Source: Patulibacter sp. SYSU D01012 | GTDB taxonomy: Bacteria > Actinomycetota > Thermoleophilia > Solirubrobacterales > Solirubrobacteraceae | DNA: 64,000 nt | Assembly: GCF_017916475.1 (NCBI RefSeq) | Contig: NZ_JAFMTB010000003.1 | Location: 33,911-97,910 of the forward strand | Reading direction: 5' to 3' | Part shown: positions 10,879 to 20,775 of the stretch, piece after piece | How the letters are laid out: each line of letters opens with the position of its first letter | Position numbering within the stretch: the first letter of the stretch is position 1 | Position numbers and translations under genes: made by a program | Notes under the pieces: generated by a model | Seen by the model: only the letters and a program-made list of their open reading frames with translations | Database searches by the model: none | What the model was told of the DNA's origin: nothing

Positions 10879-12363
10879 ATGAGCCCCGCCGCCGACCCCA
10901 TCGCCGCGCTCCGCGAGCACCTGGCCGAGATCGCCGACCTGCAGCACGTGGCGATGCTCATGGACTGGGACCAGCAGACGCACATGCCGCCGCGCGGCGC
11001 GGCGGCGCGCGGCCAGGCGGCGGGGACGATCGAGCGGCTGGCCCACGACCGCACCGCCGACCCGGCGCTCGGCGCGCTGCTCGACGCCGCCGAGGCCGCC
11101 GGCGAGGACGCCGGCCTGGTCCGCGCGGTGCGCGAGGACCACGAGCGCGCGCGGCGCGTGCCCGCCGAGCTCGTCGCCGAGATGGCCGAGACCGCGGTCG
11201 AGGCCCAGGGCGTGTGGAGCGCGGCGCGCGCGGCGGACGACTTCGCCGCCTTCGCCCCCGTCCTGCGCCGGCACGTCGAGCTCTGCCGCCGCTACGCCGC
11301 GTGCTTCCCCGAGGTCGACCACCCCTACGACGCCCTGCTGCAGCGCTACGAGCCCGGCGCCCGCACGGACGAGGTGCGGCGCGTCTTCGCCCGCCTGCGT
11401 GAGGGGCTCGTGCCGCTCATCGCCCGCATCGCCGAGCGGCCCGACCCCGGCGACCTGCCGGGTCCGTTCCCCGTCGACGTGCAGCGCACCCTCGCGCTCG
11501 AGATGGCGCGGTCGATCGGCTACGACGACGCGGCGTGGCGGATCGACGAGGCCGAGCACCCGTTCATGGCCAACCCGGCCCGCGACGACGTGCGGATCAC
11601 GACGAAGGAGGAGGACCACACGCTCGCGATCGGGCTGTTCGGCGTCCTCCACGAGACGGGCCACGGCCTGTACGAGCACCAGATCGACCCGGCGTGGGAC
11701 CGCACGACCGTCGGCACCGGCACGTCGCTCGCCGTCCACGAGTCGCAGAGCCGGCTGTGGGAGAACATGGTCGGCCGCTCCCGCGCGTTCTGGTCGCACT
11801 GGTACCCGCGGGCCCAGGAGCTGTTCCCCGACCGGCTGGACGGCCTGGCGCTCGACGACTTCCTGCGCCACGTCAACGTCGTCCGCCCGTCGCTCATCCG
11901 CGTCGACGCCGACGAGGCCACGTACTGCCTGCACATCCTGCTGCGCTTCGAGCTCGAGGTGGCGCTCCTCGAGGGCACCCTCGAGGTCGACGACCTGCCC
12001 GCGGCCTGGAACGCGCGGACGACGGAGCTGCTGGGCATCGACGTCCCGAGCGACGCCGACGGCGTGCTGCAGGACGTGCACTGGGCGCACGGCGTGCTCG
12101 GCTACTTCCCGACCTACGCGCTCGGCACGATGATCGCCGCGCAGCTGTGGGAGGCCGCGCACGTCGCGATCCCGGACCTGGACCACCGGCTGGCGGCCGG
12201 CGACCCGGCGGCGCTGCGCGACTGGCTGCGCGCGCACGTCCACCGCTACGGCCGCACGCGCACGGGCGACGAGCTGCTGCGCGCCGTCACCGGCGGCGGC
12301 CTGGATCCCGAGCCGCTGCTGCGCTACCTCGGCGAGAAGTACGGGGAGCTGTACGACCTGTGA
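10879..12363 (+). CDS. Metallocarboxypeptidase, family M32
   Basis: The 494-residue cytoplasmic enzyme is a thermostable-type zinc carboxypeptidase (Taq carboxypeptidase family) that removes C-terminal residues from peptides. The zinc site HETGH is at residues 258-262 in FGVLHETGHGLYEHQ, with the third-ligand region TSLAVHESQSRLWEN just after; VRPSLIRVDADEATYCLHI near residue 340 is a family signature. Length is normal. The ATG at 10879 is 60 bp beyond the preceding stop with a hairpin between. The following GH15 gene overlaps its stop by 4 bases. Confidence 0.95.
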   Translation: MSPAADPIAALREHLAEIADLQHVAMLMDWDQQTHMPPRGAAARGQAAGTIERLAHDRTADPALGALLDAAEAAGEDAGLVRAVREDHERARRVPAELVAEMAETAVEAQGVWSAARAADDFAAFAPVLRRHVELCRRYAACFPEVDHPYDALLQRYEPGARTDEVRRVFARLREGLVPLIARIAERPDPGDLPGPFPVDVQRTLALEMARSIGYDDAAWRIDEAEHPFMANPARDDVRITTKEEDHTLAIGLFGVLHETGHGLYEHQIDPAWDRTTVGTGTSLAVHESQSRLWENMVGRSRAFWSHWYPRAQELFPDRLDGLALDDFLRHVNVVRPSLIRVDADEATYCLHILLRFELEVALLEGTLEVDDLPAAWNARTTELLGIDVPSDADGVLQDVHWAHGVLGYFPTYALGTMIAAQLWEAAHVAIPDLDHRLAAGDPAALRDWLRAHVHRYGRTRTGDELLRAVTGGGLDPEPLLRYLGEKYGELYDL

Positions 12364-14180
12364 GCGGCGGCGGGCCCGCCCCGGTCGCCCTGGAGGACCT
12401 GCCCGACCGCGACGCGGACGGGTACGTCGACCTGCGCGCGTACGCCGCGATCGGCAACGGCCGCACGATCGCGCTCGTCGCGCACGACGGCTCCATCGAC
12501 TGGTACCCGCTGCCCGACATGGACTCGATGCCGCCGTTCGCGCGGCTGCTCGACGCCGAGGACGGCGGCTACCTGTCGCTCGCCCCCGACGACCCGCACG
12601 AGGTCTCCCGCCGCTACCTGCCGGACACGAACGTCCTGCAGACGGAGTACCGCACCGCGGGCGGCCGCGTGCGCGTGACGGACGCGGTGAACATGGGCAC
12701 GACGGGCCGGCTGCCGTGGGGCGAGCTGGCGCGCCGGATCGAGGGCCTCGAGGGCGAGGTGGCGATGAGCTGGTGCGTCTCGCCCGGGACCCGGCTGGGC
12801 ACCGCCGCGCCGTGGGCCGAGCAGACGGACAACGGGGCGGTGCTGCGCCTGGCGCAGCTGACGATGGCCGTCTGCACGGCGGACGCCGGCGACGTCGCGG
12901 TCGAGGACCGCCACGTGACCGGGCGCTTCGTCGCGACACGGGGCTCCGAGCACCTCGTCGCGCTCGTCTCGAGCCACGGCGAGCCGCTGCGCATGCCCGG
13001 GCCGGACTTCATCCGCGCGGACGTGGAGCGGTCCGTCGCGCACTGGCGGCGCTGGTGCGAGCAGTTCACCTACGAGGGGCCGTGGCGCGAGGCGGTGCTG
13101 CGCAGCGCCCTGACCCTGAAGCTGCTCTCCCACAGCCCGTCGGGGGCGATGGCGGCGGCGGCCACGACGTCGCTGCCCGAGAGCGCCACGACGGCGAAGA
13201 ACTGGGACTACCGCCTGTCGTGGCTGCGCGACTCGACGTACAGCCTGCACAACCTCGTCCGGCTGGGCGAGTTCGAGGACGTGCACGCCAACGTCTCGTG
13301 GATCCTGCGGATCGCTCGCGAGCAGGGGCCCGACGTGCCGGTGCTCTCCGCCCTGGACGGGACGGAGCCGTACGACACGAAGGCCTACGACGTCCCGGGC
13401 TGGCGCGGCCACGGGCCCGTCGTGTCGGGCAACCAGGCGCGCGACCAGCTGCAGCTCGGCGTCTACGGCGACGTCCTGAACATCGTGCAGCTGTACGTCG
13501 ACGACGGGAACGTCCTCGACATCGCGACGGCCCGGATGGTCGCCGACGTCGCCGACCGCACCTGCGACATCTGGCGCCAGCCCGACGCCGGCATGTGGGA
13601 GCTGGAGGAGTCGCGGCACTACACGAGCTCGAAGATGGGCTGCTGGCTCGCGCTCGACTGCGCGGTGCGGATGGCTCGCGAGGGCCACGTGTCGGGCGAC
13701 GACGGGCGCTGGGAGCGCGAGCGCGACCGCATCCACGCGTGGGTGCAGGAGGAGTGCTGGTCGGAGGAGCGCGGCGCGTACGTGTGGTACCCCGGCGCGG
13801 ACGGCCTGGACGCGTCCGTCCTGCTGCACGCCGGCTCGGGCTTCGACCGCGGGCCGCGGATGCACGCGACGGTCGACGCGGTGCGGGGGGAGCTGGGCCG
13901 CGGCCCGCTCCTGTACCGCTTCAGCGGCGCGGAGCGCGAGGAGAAGACGTTCGTCGCCTGCGCGTTCTGGGTCGTCGACGCCCTCGCGTGCCTGGACCGG
14001 CGCGACGAGGCGACGGCGCTGATGGAGGAGCTGCTCCCGCTGACGAACGACGTCGGGCTGCTGAGCGAGATGATCGACGCCGACGACGGCGCGTTCTGGG
14101 GCAACCTGCCCCAGGCCCTCAGCCACCTGGCGCTCCTGCGGGCCGCGCTGACGCTCGTGGACACGGCACCCGCGGAGTAG
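12360..14180 (+). CDS. Glycoside hydrolase family 15 protein (glucoamylase/trehalase type)
   Basis: The 606-residue protein has the GH15 layout: an N-terminal beta-sandwich (about 1-250, starting IGNGRTIALVAHDGSIDWYPLPDMDS) and an (alpha/alpha)6 barrel with AKNWDYRLSWLRDSTYSL, PVVSGNQARDQLQLGVYGD and the C-terminal LLSEMIDADDGAFWGNLPQALSHLALL. Actinobacterial relatives hydrolyse trehalose or alpha-glucans; which applies here is open. No signal peptide, so it is probably cytoplasmic. The GTG at 12360 overlaps the M32 stop (GTGA), implying coupled translation, though no functional link is obvious. Confidence 0.92.
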   Translation: MSGGGPAPVALEDLPDRDADGYVDLRAYAAIGNGRTIALVAHDGSIDWYPLPDMDSMPPFARLLDAEDGGYLSLAPDDPHEVSRRYLPDTNVLQTEYRTAGGRVRVTDAVNMGTTGRLPWGELARRIEGLEGEVAMSWCVSPGTRLGTAAPWAEQTDNGAVLRLAQLTMAVCTADAGDVAVEDRHVTGRFVATRGSEHLVALVSSHGEPLRMPGPDFIRADVERSVAHWRRWCEQFTYEGPWREAVLRSALTLKLLSHSPSGAMAAAATTSLPESATTAKNWDYRLSWLRDSTYSLHNLVRLGEFEDVHANVSWILRIAREQGPDVPVLSALDGTEPYDTKAYDVPGWRGHGPVVSGNQARDQLQLGVYGDVLNIVQLYVDDGNVLDIATARMVADVADRTCDIWRQPDAGMWELEESRHYTSSKMGCWLALDCAVRMAREGHVSGDDGRWERERDRIHAWVQEECWSEERGAYVWYPGADGLDASVLLHAGSGFDRGPRMHATVDAVRGELGRGPLLYRFSGAEREEKTFVACAFWVVDALACLDRRDEATALMEELLPLTNDVGLLSEMIDADDGAFWGNLPQALSHLALLRAALTLVDTAPAE

Positions 14181-14245
14181 GCGGAGGGGACGGCGGGCGG
14201 CGGCGCGGCGCGGCGCCCACACCCGGCAGGGGCGCGCGGCCCGGG

Positions 14246-14268
14246 GCGCGGGCGCGGACCGCCCGCGC
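14246..14268. terminator. Hairpin between convergent genes
   Basis: GCGCGGGC and GCCCGCGC with a 7-base loop lie between the GH15 stop (14180) and the coiled-coil gene stop (14280). It can serve both strands. Confidence 0.45.
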
Positions 14269-14279
14269 GCGGGGAGCGG

Positions 14280-14897
14280 CTACGGGGTGGTCGTGGTGCC
14301 GTCGTCCGGGGCCGCGCCGTCGTCGCCGGCGTTCGCCGCGGCCTGCTGCAGCTGCTGCACCTGCCGCTGCAGCTCCTGGACGTCATCCTGCAGACCCGAC
14401 ACCGCCTGCTCGTCGCCGGTGTCCGGCGCCGGCGTCGTCGTGGTCGCCGGCTGCGCCTTCACCTGCTCCTCGAGAGCGTCGACCTGCTTGGCGACCTTCT
14501 CCACGTCGCCGTCGGTGGCGCGGCCGTCCAGGCGGTCCTCGAGCGACGACACGCGCTCGCGCAGCGCGCGCGTGCTCGTGCCGCCCGACGATCCGCTGTC
14601 GCCGCCGTCGCGCAGCAGGGCCCACGTCGCCAGGCCGAGCGCCACGACGGCGACCGCCGCGAACGCCAGGAGCGCCGTGCGCAGGCTGCTCAGCCGCTCC
14701 TCGAGCACCACCAGGCGTGGATCCTCCTGCGGCCATGCGGCCGCCGGCGCGGCCGCGGCGACGGGCGTCGCCGGGTCGCGAGGCCGGCCGGCCGGCGGGT
14801 GCGGCTCGCGCGGCGTCCCGGCCGGCGGACCGCCCCCCGCGGGCGGCTGCGGCACCCGCGGCGACATGCGGGTCGGCTCGTCGTCGTCGAAGCTCAT
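14280..14897 (-). CDS. Single-pass membrane protein with coiled coil, function unknown
   Basis: The 205-residue protein is not one I recognise as a named family. It has a proline-rich cytoplasmic N-terminus (1-60), one membrane helix (about 73-94, LLAFAAVAVVALGLATWALL), and an extracytoplasmic region with two heptad-type coiled coils (about 108-148 and 165-190, rich in Q, E, L and V) separated by a TTTTPAP linker. The C-terminus ends DDGTTTTP. The start at 14895-14897 (MSFDDDE) gives a sensible protein, but no ribosome site precedes it; an in-frame ATG at 14949-14951 would add 18 basic residues. It is downstream of ilvC with a hairpin between. Confidence 0.7.
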   Translation of the reverse strand: MSFDDDEPTRMSPRVPQPPAGGGPPAGTPREPHPPAGRPRDPATPVAAAAPAAAWPQEDPRLVVLEERLSSLRTALLAFAAVAVVALGLATWALLRDGGDSGSSGGTSTRALRERVSSLEDRLDGRATDGDVEKVAKQVDALEEQVKAQPATTTTPAPDTGDEQAVSGLQDDVQELQRQVQQLQQAAANAGDDGAAPDDGTTTTP

Positions 14898-15043
14898 GCG
14901 GTCCGCGTACCCGGCCCGCGCCCGCGCCAGCCGCCGGGTGGCCGGAGGCATGACGGTGGGCGCGTCCTCACCCGCCCACGCGACGGAGCGGGCGACGTCG
15001 CCTGAGGGTCCCGGATCGTGGATGCACCGGGCCGACCGCGGAG

Positions 15044-15070
15044 CCGTCGCTGGGGTGCTCCCCGCGACGG
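15044..15070 (-). terminator. Hairpin downstream of ilvC
   Basis: CCGTCGC and GCGACGG enclose a second complementary GGGG/CCCC step, with one bulged base. It lies 50 bases past the ilvC stop codon on the transcribed strand. Confidence 0.45.
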
Positions 15071-15120
15071 ATCCGTGGGTGGCTCGGGGCGCCGCGAGGC
15101 GGGTGCCTCAGGTGATGTCG

Positions 15121-16119
15121 TCAGCCCTGGGCGAAGCCCGAGTCGTCGATCCAGTCCATCTTCGAGCGGAGCTCCTTGCCGGTCTTCTCGATCTGGAGGG
15201 CCGCCTGCTGCTCGCGCAGGCGGTTGAAGTTCTCGTTGCCGGCGCGGTGCTCGGCGATGAACTCGCGGGCGAAGGTGCCGTCCTGGATCTCGCCCAGGAT
15301 CTTCTGCATCTCCTTCTTCGTCTCCGCGTTCACGACGCGCGGGCCGCGGGTCAGGTCGCCGTACTCGGCGGTGTTCGAGATGGAGTAGCGCATGCCGGCC
15401 AGCCCCTTCTCGTACATCAGGTCGACGATGAGCTTGAGCTCGTGGAGGACCTCGAAGTACGCCATCTCGGGCGAGTAGCCGGCCTCGGTGAGGACCTCGA
15501 AGCCCGTCTGCACGAGGGCGGAGGTGCCGCCGCACAGGACGGCCTGCTCGCCGAACAGGTCGGTCTCGGTCTCGTCCTTGAACGTCGTCTCGATGACGCC
15601 GCCGCGGGTGCAGCCGATGCCCTTGGCGTACGCCAGGGTCAGGTCGCGGGCGTTGCCGGTCGCGTCCTGGTGGACGGCGATCAGGCCGGGGACGCCGGAG
15701 CCCTCGAGGTACTGACGACGGACGAGGTGGCCCGGGCCCTTCGGGGCGGCGAGCGCGACGTCGACGTCGGCGGGCGGCTCGACCTCGCCGTAGAGGATCG
15801 AGAAGCCGTGGCCGAAGAGGACGAGGTTGCCGGCGGAGATGCCGTCCTTCGCCTCGGCCCACACGTCGCGGTGCAGCTCGTCGGGGACGAGGAACTGGAC
15901 GACGTCGCCCTTCGACGCGGCGTCGGCGATCGAGAGGACCTCGAGGCCGGCGTCCTGCGCCTTCTTCACGGACGAGGAGCCCTCGCGGAGGCCCACGACG
16001 ACGCTGACGCCGGAGTCCTTGAGGTTCTGGGCGTGGGCGTGACCCTGCGATCCGAACCCGATGATGGCGACGGTCTTGCCGTCGAGCAGCGTCAGGTCTG
16101 CGTCGTCGTCGTAGAACAT
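15121..16119 (-). CDS. ilvC: Ketol-acid reductoisomerase
   Basis: IlvC converts acetolactate or acetohydroxybutyrate to the dihydroxy acid with NADPH, in valine, leucine and isoleucine synthesis. The 332-residue protein is the short class I form. Residues 21-33 ([13 protein letters not shown]) are the dinucleotide fold, then [27 protein letters not shown] (metal-binding acidic residues) and [11 protein letters not shown]. The ATG at 16117-16119 is preceded by TAGACT 8 bases upstream, indicating a leaderless mRNA. It stands alone, far from ilvBN at 33.0-35.3 kb, although many bacteria keep ilvBNC together. Confidence 0.97.
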   Translation of the reverse strand: MFYDDDADLTLLDGKTVAIIGFGSQGHAHAQNLKDSGVSVVVGLREGSSSVKKAQDAGLEVLSIADAASKGDVVQFLVPDELHRDVWAEAKDGISAGNLVLFGHGFSILYGEVEPPADVDVALAAPKGPGHLVRRQYLEGSGVPGLIAVHQDATGNARDLTLAYAKGIGCTRGGVIETTFKDETETDLFGEQAVLCGGTSALVQTGFEVLTEAGYSPEMAYFEVLHELKLIVDLMYEKGLAGMRYSISNTAEYGDLTRGPRVVNAETKKEMQKILGEIQDGTFAREFIAEHRAGNENFNRLREQQAALQIEKTGKELRSKMDWIDDSGFAQG

Positions 16120-16127
16120 GGCCCGGC

Positions 16128-16133
16128 AGTCTA
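16128..16133 (-). promoter_or_regulatory. -10 box TAGACT for ilvC
   Basis: TAGACT, read on the minus strand, ends 8 bases before the ilvC ATG. It abuts the hairpin at 16134-16155. Confidence 0.5.
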
Positions 16134-16155
16134 CGCGCGGACGCCCGTCCGCGCG
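16134..16155 (-). terminator. Perfect hairpin between methyltransferase and ilvC
   Basis: CGCGCGGACG and CGTCCGCGCG are separated by 2 bases. It is 41 bases past the methyltransferase stop and directly upstream of the ilvC -10 box, so it may insulate the two genes. Confidence 0.5.
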
Positions 16156-16196
16156 GTGCGGTGTTCGGGATCCCGTTCGTCCGTACCCGATACCGA

Positions 16197-17075
16197 TCAG
16201 GCGTCGGCGGCGATCACCAGCGCCCCGCCCGGGACGGCGACCGCGCCCTCGGGGCCGTCGGGGTCCGGGAACGCGGCGTAGGCGGCGTCGATCTCGGCCT
16301 CGATCGCGGTGCGGCCCTCCCCCGCGACGTCCTGGAGCGCGCGGGCCGCGCGGTCGGAGATCTCGAGGACGCGCTGCCGGTGCTCGGCCGCGCTGGCGGA
16401 GCGGAAGCGCACCTCGATCCGGTCGGTCTGCGGCAGCACGAAGCCGGCGCCGCCGACGAGCTCCTCCAGCCGCTCCCGCGAGGCGAGGGCGAAGGGGTTC
16501 GGCTCGCTGTCCGGCACGGGCCACGTCTCGAGAAGGCCGTGGCGGTGCAGCACCTCCATCGCGGCGCCGAGCCAGGGGTTGTCCTCCACCCGGTCCCAGA
16601 CGGCGAAGGCCAGCCGGCCGCCGGGTCGCAGGACGCGGCGGGCGTCGCGCAGCGCGGTCTCGGGGTCCTGCACGTGCATGTAGCCGAAGCGGACGAGCAG
16701 GGCGTCCACCGACGCGGCCGGCATGTCGAGCCACTCGAGCTCCATCGCGGACGCCTCGACGTTCTGGATGCCCCGCTCCTCGGCGTGCCGGCGAGCCGCC
16801 GCGACCATCGCCTCGGCGCCGTCGCTCAGGATGACCCGGCCGCCCGGGTGCACGAGCTCGGCGGCCAGCAGGCCGGTCTCGCCCAGGCCGGCGGCGGCCT
16901 CGAGGACCACGTGGCCGGGCTGCGGGGCGATCGCGTCGATCATCGCGTGGGCGACCGGGTCGACCGCGGCGTCGAACCACGCGCGCTCGCGCTCCCAGAT
17001 CGGCGCCTGGGCCTCCCAGCGTCGGCGGGCGCGGGCGCGCAGCTCGTCGGGCGTGGCGTCGGACTCGGTGCTCAC
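16197..17075 (-). CDS. Class I SAM-dependent methyltransferase
   Basis: The 292-residue protein has the methyltransferase Rossmann fold: motif [19 protein letters not shown] (about residues 58-75), motif [18 protein letters not shown], the post-I acidic [26 protein letters not shown], and the [13 protein letters not shown] strand typical of Methyltransf_11/25. The motif I core is EAAAGLG rather than the common DxGxGxG, a tolerated variant. A GTG start at 17073-17075 follows GGAGGGG. No ligand-specific domain is seen, so the substrate is unknown; nearness to menaquinone genes does not make it MenG, as its sequence lacks the UbiE signatures. Confidence 0.85.
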   Translation of the reverse strand: MSTESDATPDELRARARRRWEAQAPIWERERAWFDAAVDPVAHAMIDAIAPQPGHVVLEAAAGLGETGLLAAELVHPGGRVILSDGAEAMVAAARRHAEERGIQNVEASAMELEWLDMPAASVDALLVRFGYMHVQDPETALRDARRVLRPGGRLAFAVWDRVEDNPWLGAAMEVLHRHGLLETWPVPDSEPNPFALASRERLEELVGGAGFVLPQTDRIEVRFRSASAAEHRQRVLEISDRAARALQDVAGEGRTAIEAEIDAAYAAFPDPDGPEGAVAVPGGALVIAADA

Positions 17076-17211
17076 CCCTCCATCGTGGCAAAGGCCCCCG
17101 CCACGCCCGCCGCACGCGCCGGTGCCGCGGACCGGGCCGCCGGGTCCGGCGGCCCGGCGGCCGCGGCCGGCGAGCGCAGGGCCCGGCCGACCCCGGCGGG
17201 GCGCCCGGCCG

Positions 17212-18549
17212 TCAGCGCAGCTCGCGGCGCAGCAGCTTGCCCGAGGGAGTCCGCGGCAGCGTCTCGACGACCTCGATTTCGCGCGGGCGCTGGTGGGGCA
17301 GCAGCGCGGCGGCGGCGCGGGCGCGGACGGCGTCGGGCTCGACGGTGGCGCCGACCGCCGGCACCAGCTGCGCGCAGACCCGCTCCCCCCACTCGGGATC
17401 GGGGCGGCCGAAGACCGCGGCCTCGGCCACGGCGGGGTCGGCCTCGAGCACCCGCTCGACCTCGAGGGGCAGCACGTTCTCGCCCCCCGTGATGATCGTG
17501 TCCGCCACGCGCCCGACGATCGCCAGGTGCCCGCGGGCGTCGAAGGCGCCCAGGTCGCCGGTGCGCAGCCGCCCGGCGGGGCCCACGACCGTCGCGGAGA
17601 CCGTGGGGCCGGCCACGAGCACCTCGCCGACCACGCCCGGCTCGCGGGTCGGCGCGCCGTCCGGGCCGGCCACCCAGACGCGGGTGCAGAACAGCGGGAC
17701 GCCGAAGGTCGCGATCTGGCTCGCGGCCTCGCTCATGCCGTACGTCGGGGCGACCGGCACCCCGGCCTCCTGGGCCTCCTCGACGAGCCCCGCCGGGATC
17801 GCCGCGCCGCCCAGGAGGGCCCAGCGCAGCGCGGGCGGCCGGCGCAGGCCGGCGTCGAGCAGCCGCCGCAGCGTCGTCGGGACGACCGAGATCATCGTCG
17901 GGGGCGGGCCGTCCTGCGGGCGGGCGCCCGTCAGCGCCGCCACCACGCGCTCGGTGTCCCAACCCTCGTGCACGACCGCGGTCGTGGCGGCGATCGTCGA
18001 GCGCAGCAGCACGGACAGGCCGCCCACGTGGTTGAGCGGCAGCGCGCAGAGCCACCGCTCGCCGGGCGGGCAGCCCAGGGCGGCGGCCGATCCGAGGGCG
18101 CTCCACAGCCAGTTGCCGTAGGTCAGCGGGATCGGCTTGGCCGCACCGCTCGTCCCGCTCGTGTGGACGACGATCGCGGTGTCCGCCAGGTCGAGGCGGT
18201 CGCGCAGCGCGGCGTCCGGCGCCGGGGCGAGCGCCGCCACGTCCAGGTCGGCGTCGACGGCGAGCGGCGCACCGGCCAGCCGGCGCTCGCGCTCGGCGGC
18301 CGGCAGCCGCGGGTCGAGCGGCACGACCTCGGCGCCGACGCGCAGCAGGGCGTGGAGCGCGACGACGAAGGGCCGGCCGGGCGGCAGCACCAGGCCGACG
18401 CGCGCGCCGGGGCGCGCGCCCGCGCCCCACAGCCGCCGGGCGACGTCGTCGACCTCGGCCCGCAGCGCCGCGTACGTCGTGCCGGGGAGCGCCTCGTGGT
18501 CGGGGCGCCGGCGGGCGGCGCGCAGGAGCCAGGACTCGACGGTGGGCAC
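17212..18549 (-). CDS. menE: o-Succinylbenzoate-CoA ligase
   Basis: MenE activates o-succinylbenzoate with ATP and CoA in menaquinone synthesis. The 445-residue ANL-superfamily enzyme shows the P-loop-like [15 protein letters not shown], the adenine-binding [17 protein letters not shown], the [20 protein letters not shown] motif, and the C-terminal lysine motif [14 protein letters not shown]. MenE identity rests on short length, the early [15 protein letters not shown] segment and position beside menB. A GTG at 18547-18549 follows TAGCCT by 7 bases, so it is probably leaderless; an upstream in-frame extension of 67 residues looks non-coding. It is divergent from menB. Confidence 0.92.
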   Translation of the reverse strand: MPTVESWLLRAARRRPDHEALPGTTYAALRAEVDDVARRLWGAGARPGARVGLVLPPGRPFVVALHALLRVGAEVVPLDPRLPAAERERRLAGAPLAVDADLDVAALAPAPDAALRDRLDLADTAIVVHTSGTSGAAKPIPLTYGNWLWSALGSAAALGCPPGERWLCALPLNHVGGLSVLLRSTIAATTAVVHEGWDTERVVAALTGARPQDGPPPTMISVVPTTLRRLLDAGLRRPPALRWALLGGAAIPAGLVEEAQEAGVPVAPTYGMSEAASQIATFGVPLFCTRVWVAGPDGAPTREPGVVGEVLVAGPTVSATVVGPAGRLRTGDLGAFDARGHLAIVGRVADTIITGGENVLPLEVERVLEADPAVAEAAVFGRPDPEWGERVCAQLVPAVGATVEPDAVRARAAAALLPHQRPREIEVVETLPRTPSGKLLRRELR

Positions 18550-18556
18550 CCGGTCG

Positions 18557-18562
18557 AGGCTA
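18557..18562 (-). promoter_or_regulatory. -10 box TAGCCT for menE
   Basis: Read on the minus strand, TAGCCT is 7 bases before the menE GTG. Confidence 0.5.
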
Positions 18563-18711
18563 CTCCGGCGCCCGACGCGAGCGGCGAGCCGCCCGGGCGC
18601 GGCGGTCGACCCGCGCACGCGCGAGCGACGGGACGCCAGATGACGCCGTCCACGCCCGCCGGTACGGTGCGCCCGACCCGTCCCGCCGCGCCGCCCGCGG
18701 CCCCGCGCGTC

Positions 18712-18717
18712 TAGCCT
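18712..18717 (+). promoter_or_regulatory. -10 box TAGCCT for menB
   Basis: TAGCCT lies 35 bases before the menB GTG. Unlike its neighbours, menB has room for a normal leader and a clear GAAGGAG ribosome site. Confidence 0.4.
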
Positions 18718-18752
18718 CCCGGGTCGGCCACACGGCGACCGAAGGAGCACCC

Positions 18753-19637
18753 GTGACCGTCACCTGGACCGCCCCCGCCGGGAGCGACTACACCGACATC
18801 CGCTACGAGCTGGCGGACACGAGCGCGGGCGACGCGGAGCACCCCGTCCGCATCGCGAAGATCACGATCGACCGGCCGGAGGTCCGCAACGCCTTCCGCC
18901 CGCAGACCATCGTCGAGATCTCGCAGGCGATGGACCGCGCCCGCGAGGACACGACCGTCGGCGCGATCATCCTGACCGGCCAGGGCCCCCTGGCGTTCTG
19001 CTCGGGCGGCGACCAGTCCGTCCGCGGCGACTCGGGCTACCTCGAGGACCCCGACAACCCGCAGCGCCAGCCCTCGGGCTCGTCCGTCGGCCGCTTCCAC
19101 GTGACGGACCTGCAGGTGCAGATGCGCCGCACGCCCAAGCCGATCGTCGCGATGGTCGCCGGCTACGCCATCGGCGGCGGCCACGTCCTGCACCTGCTCT
19201 GCGACCTGACGATCGCCGCCGACAACGCGCGCTTCGGCCAGACCGGGCCCAAGGTCGGCTCGTTCGACGGCGGCTTCGGCGCGTCCGTCCTCGTCGACGC
19301 CGTGGGGCCGAAGAAGGCGAAGGAGATCTGGTTCCTCTGCCGCCAGTACTCCGCGCAGGAGGCCCTGACGATGGGCCTGGTCAACACCGTCGTCCCGCTC
19401 GAGCGCCTCGAGGAGGAGACCGTCGCGTGGTGCGAGGAGATGCTGCAGAACTCGCCCTTCGCGCTGCGGCTGCTGAAGGCGAGCTTCCACGCCGCCGAGG
19501 ACGGCTACGCCGGCCTGCAGCAGCTCGCGCACGACACCAACCTCCTCTTCTACGGCTCGGAGGAGGCGCAGGAGGGCCGCGACGCCTACAAGCAGAAGCG
19601 CCGTCCCGACTTCTCGCGCTTCCCCCGGCGCCCGTAG
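18753..19637 (+). CDS. menB: 1,4-Dihydroxy-2-naphthoyl-CoA synthase
   Basis: MenB closes the second ring of menaquinone from o-succinylbenzoyl-CoA. The 294-residue crotonase-fold protein carries [35 protein letters not shown] (oxyanion region), [37 protein letters not shown] and the C-terminal [24 protein letters not shown], all diagnostic of MenB rather than generic enoyl-CoA hydratases. The GTG at 18753 is preceded by GAAGGAG at a good distance. It leads the plus-strand part of the men cluster, divergent from menE. Confidence 0.97.
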   Translation: MTVTWTAPAGSDYTDIRYELADTSAGDAEHPVRIAKITIDRPEVRNAFRPQTIVEISQAMDRAREDTTVGAIILTGQGPLAFCSGGDQSVRGDSGYLEDPDNPQRQPSGSSVGRFHVTDLQVQMRRTPKPIVAMVAGYAIGGGHVLHLLCDLTIAADNARFGQTGPKVGSFDGGFGASVLVDAVGPKKAKEIWFLCRQYSAQEALTMGLVNTVVPLERLEEETVAWCEEMLQNSPFALRLLKASFHAAEDGYAGLQQLAHDTNLLFYGSEEAQEGRDAYKQKRRPDFSRFPRRP

Positions 19638-19724
19638 CGCCCGGCCGGCCGCGGCGACCGGGCCGGTCGCCGTCGCCGGGGTCGGCCGGCTCCGCGCGGC
19701 CGGCCCCGGGGACGATCCGCGCCC

Positions 19725-19730
19725 TATCGT
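19725..19730 (+). promoter_or_regulatory. -10 box TATCGT for menA
   Basis: TATCGT is 10 bases before the menA ATG, implying a leader of only a few bases. Confidence 0.45.
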
Positions 19731-19740
19731 CCCTGGGCGT

Positions 19741-20664
19741 ATGAGCACGCACGCCGAGTTCACCGGGGGCGGATCCCGCCCCAGTCCGGTCCGCATCTGG
19801 ATCCTCGCCGCGCGCCCACGCACGCTGCCCGTCGGCTTGGCGCCCGTCCTCGTCGGCGCGGCGCTCGCGATCCACCAGGACGCCTTCCGGCTGCTGCCGT
19901 TCCTCGCCGCCGTCCTCGGCGCCCTCTTCATCCAGGTCGGCGCGAACCTGTCCAACGACTACTCCGACGCCCGCCGCGGCGCCGACACCGAGGATCGCCT
20001 GGGCCCGGTGCGCGTGACCGCCGGCGACCTCGTCCCCCCGCGCCAGGTGCTCGTGGCGACGTGGGTCACGTTCGGCCTCGCCGTGCTCTGCGGCGCCTAC
20101 CTCATCGCCGAGGCCGGCTGGGTCGTGCTGGCGATCGGGGCCGCGTCAATCGTCGCCGGCCTGCTCTACACGGGCGGCCCGCGGCCCTACGGCTACGAGG
20201 GCCTGGGCGAGGTGTTCGTCTTCCTCTTCTTCGGCCTCGTCGCCGTCACCGGCACCCACTACGTGCTGACGGAGGACTTCGACGCCACGGCCCTGGCCCT
20301 GGCCGTGCCGGTCGGCCTGCTGGCCGCGGCGGTGCTCGTCGTCAACAACGTGCGCGACATCGACACGGACCGCCGCGCCGGCAAGAACACCCTCGCCGTG
20401 CGCCTGGGCCGCCCGGCGACGCGGCGCATGTACGCCGCGATGCTCGCCCTGGCCTACGTCGTGACCGCGGTGCTCGGCTTCACGGACGGCGACCTCTCCC
20501 CCTGGGTGCTGCTCGTCGTGCTGACCGCCCCGCTCGCCGTCCGCCTGGCGCGGACCGTCGCGACCCACACGGACGGCCCGACGCTCAACGGCGTCCTGGC
20601 CGGCACGGGGCAGCTCGAGCTGCTCGTCTGCGTGCTGCTCTCCGTCGGCATCGTGCTCTCCTGA
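19741..20664 (+). CDS. menA: 1,4-Dihydroxy-2-naphthoate polyprenyltransferase
   Basis: MenA attaches the isoprenoid tail to dihydroxynaphthoate in the membrane. The 307-residue UbiA-superfamily protein has eight or nine hydrophobic helices. The first Asp-rich motif is [14 protein letters not shown] at residues 72-85, and the second is [18 protein letters not shown] near residue 210. The opening [20 protein letters not shown] is typical of MenA. It lies 103 bp after menB and appears to have its own near-leaderless promoter. Confidence 0.96.
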   Translation: MSTHAEFTGGGSRPSPVRIWILAARPRTLPVGLAPVLVGAALAIHQDAFRLLPFLAAVLGALFIQVGANLSNDYSDARRGADTEDRLGPVRVTAGDLVPPRQVLVATWVTFGLAVLCGAYLIAEAGWVVLAIGAASIVAGLLYTGGPRPYGYEGLGEVFVFLFFGLVAVTGTHYVLTEDFDATALALAVPVGLLAAAVLVVNNVRDIDTDRRAGKNTLAVRLGRPATRRMYAAMLALAYVVTAVLGFTDGDLSPWVLLVVLTAPLAVRLARTVATHTDGPTLNGVLAGTGQLELLVCVLLSVGIVLS

Positions 20665-20695
20665 CGGTCGCCGGCCGGCCCGGCGAGGCAGCCGG

Positions 20696-20726
20696 CGGTC
20701 CGGCCACGGGCCGCCGGGCCGGACCG
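20696..20726 (+). terminator. Hairpin after menA
   Basis: CGGTCCGGCC and GGCCGGACCG with an 11-base loop, 31 bases past the menA stop. It supports menA and menC being separate transcripts. Confidence 0.5.
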
Positions 20727-20762
20727 CGGTCCGCCCGGGCGACGGGCCGGCCGCCCGCGCAC

Positions 20763-20768
20763 TAGGCT
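20763..20768 (+). promoter_or_regulatory. -10 box TAGGCT for menC
   Basis: TAGGCT lies 7 bases before the GTG at 20776, giving a leaderless mRNA. Confidence 0.5.
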
Positions 20769-20775
20769 GGCGCGC

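Noticed and set aside
9241..12939. A 1232-codon minus-strand open frame
   Set aside because: It is antisense to four well-recognised genes (ATP-grasp, GCS2, M32, GH15) and has no domain.
14898..14951. Longer N-terminus for the coiled-coil membrane protein
   Set aside because: The extra 18 residues are Arg/Ala-rich and look like non-coding sequence, although a weak GAGGA site makes the upstream ATG possible.
16197..17075. menG (demethylmenaquinone methyltransferase)
   Set aside because: It is a methyltransferase close to men genes, but it lacks the UbiE/MenG signature segments and is longer than that family.
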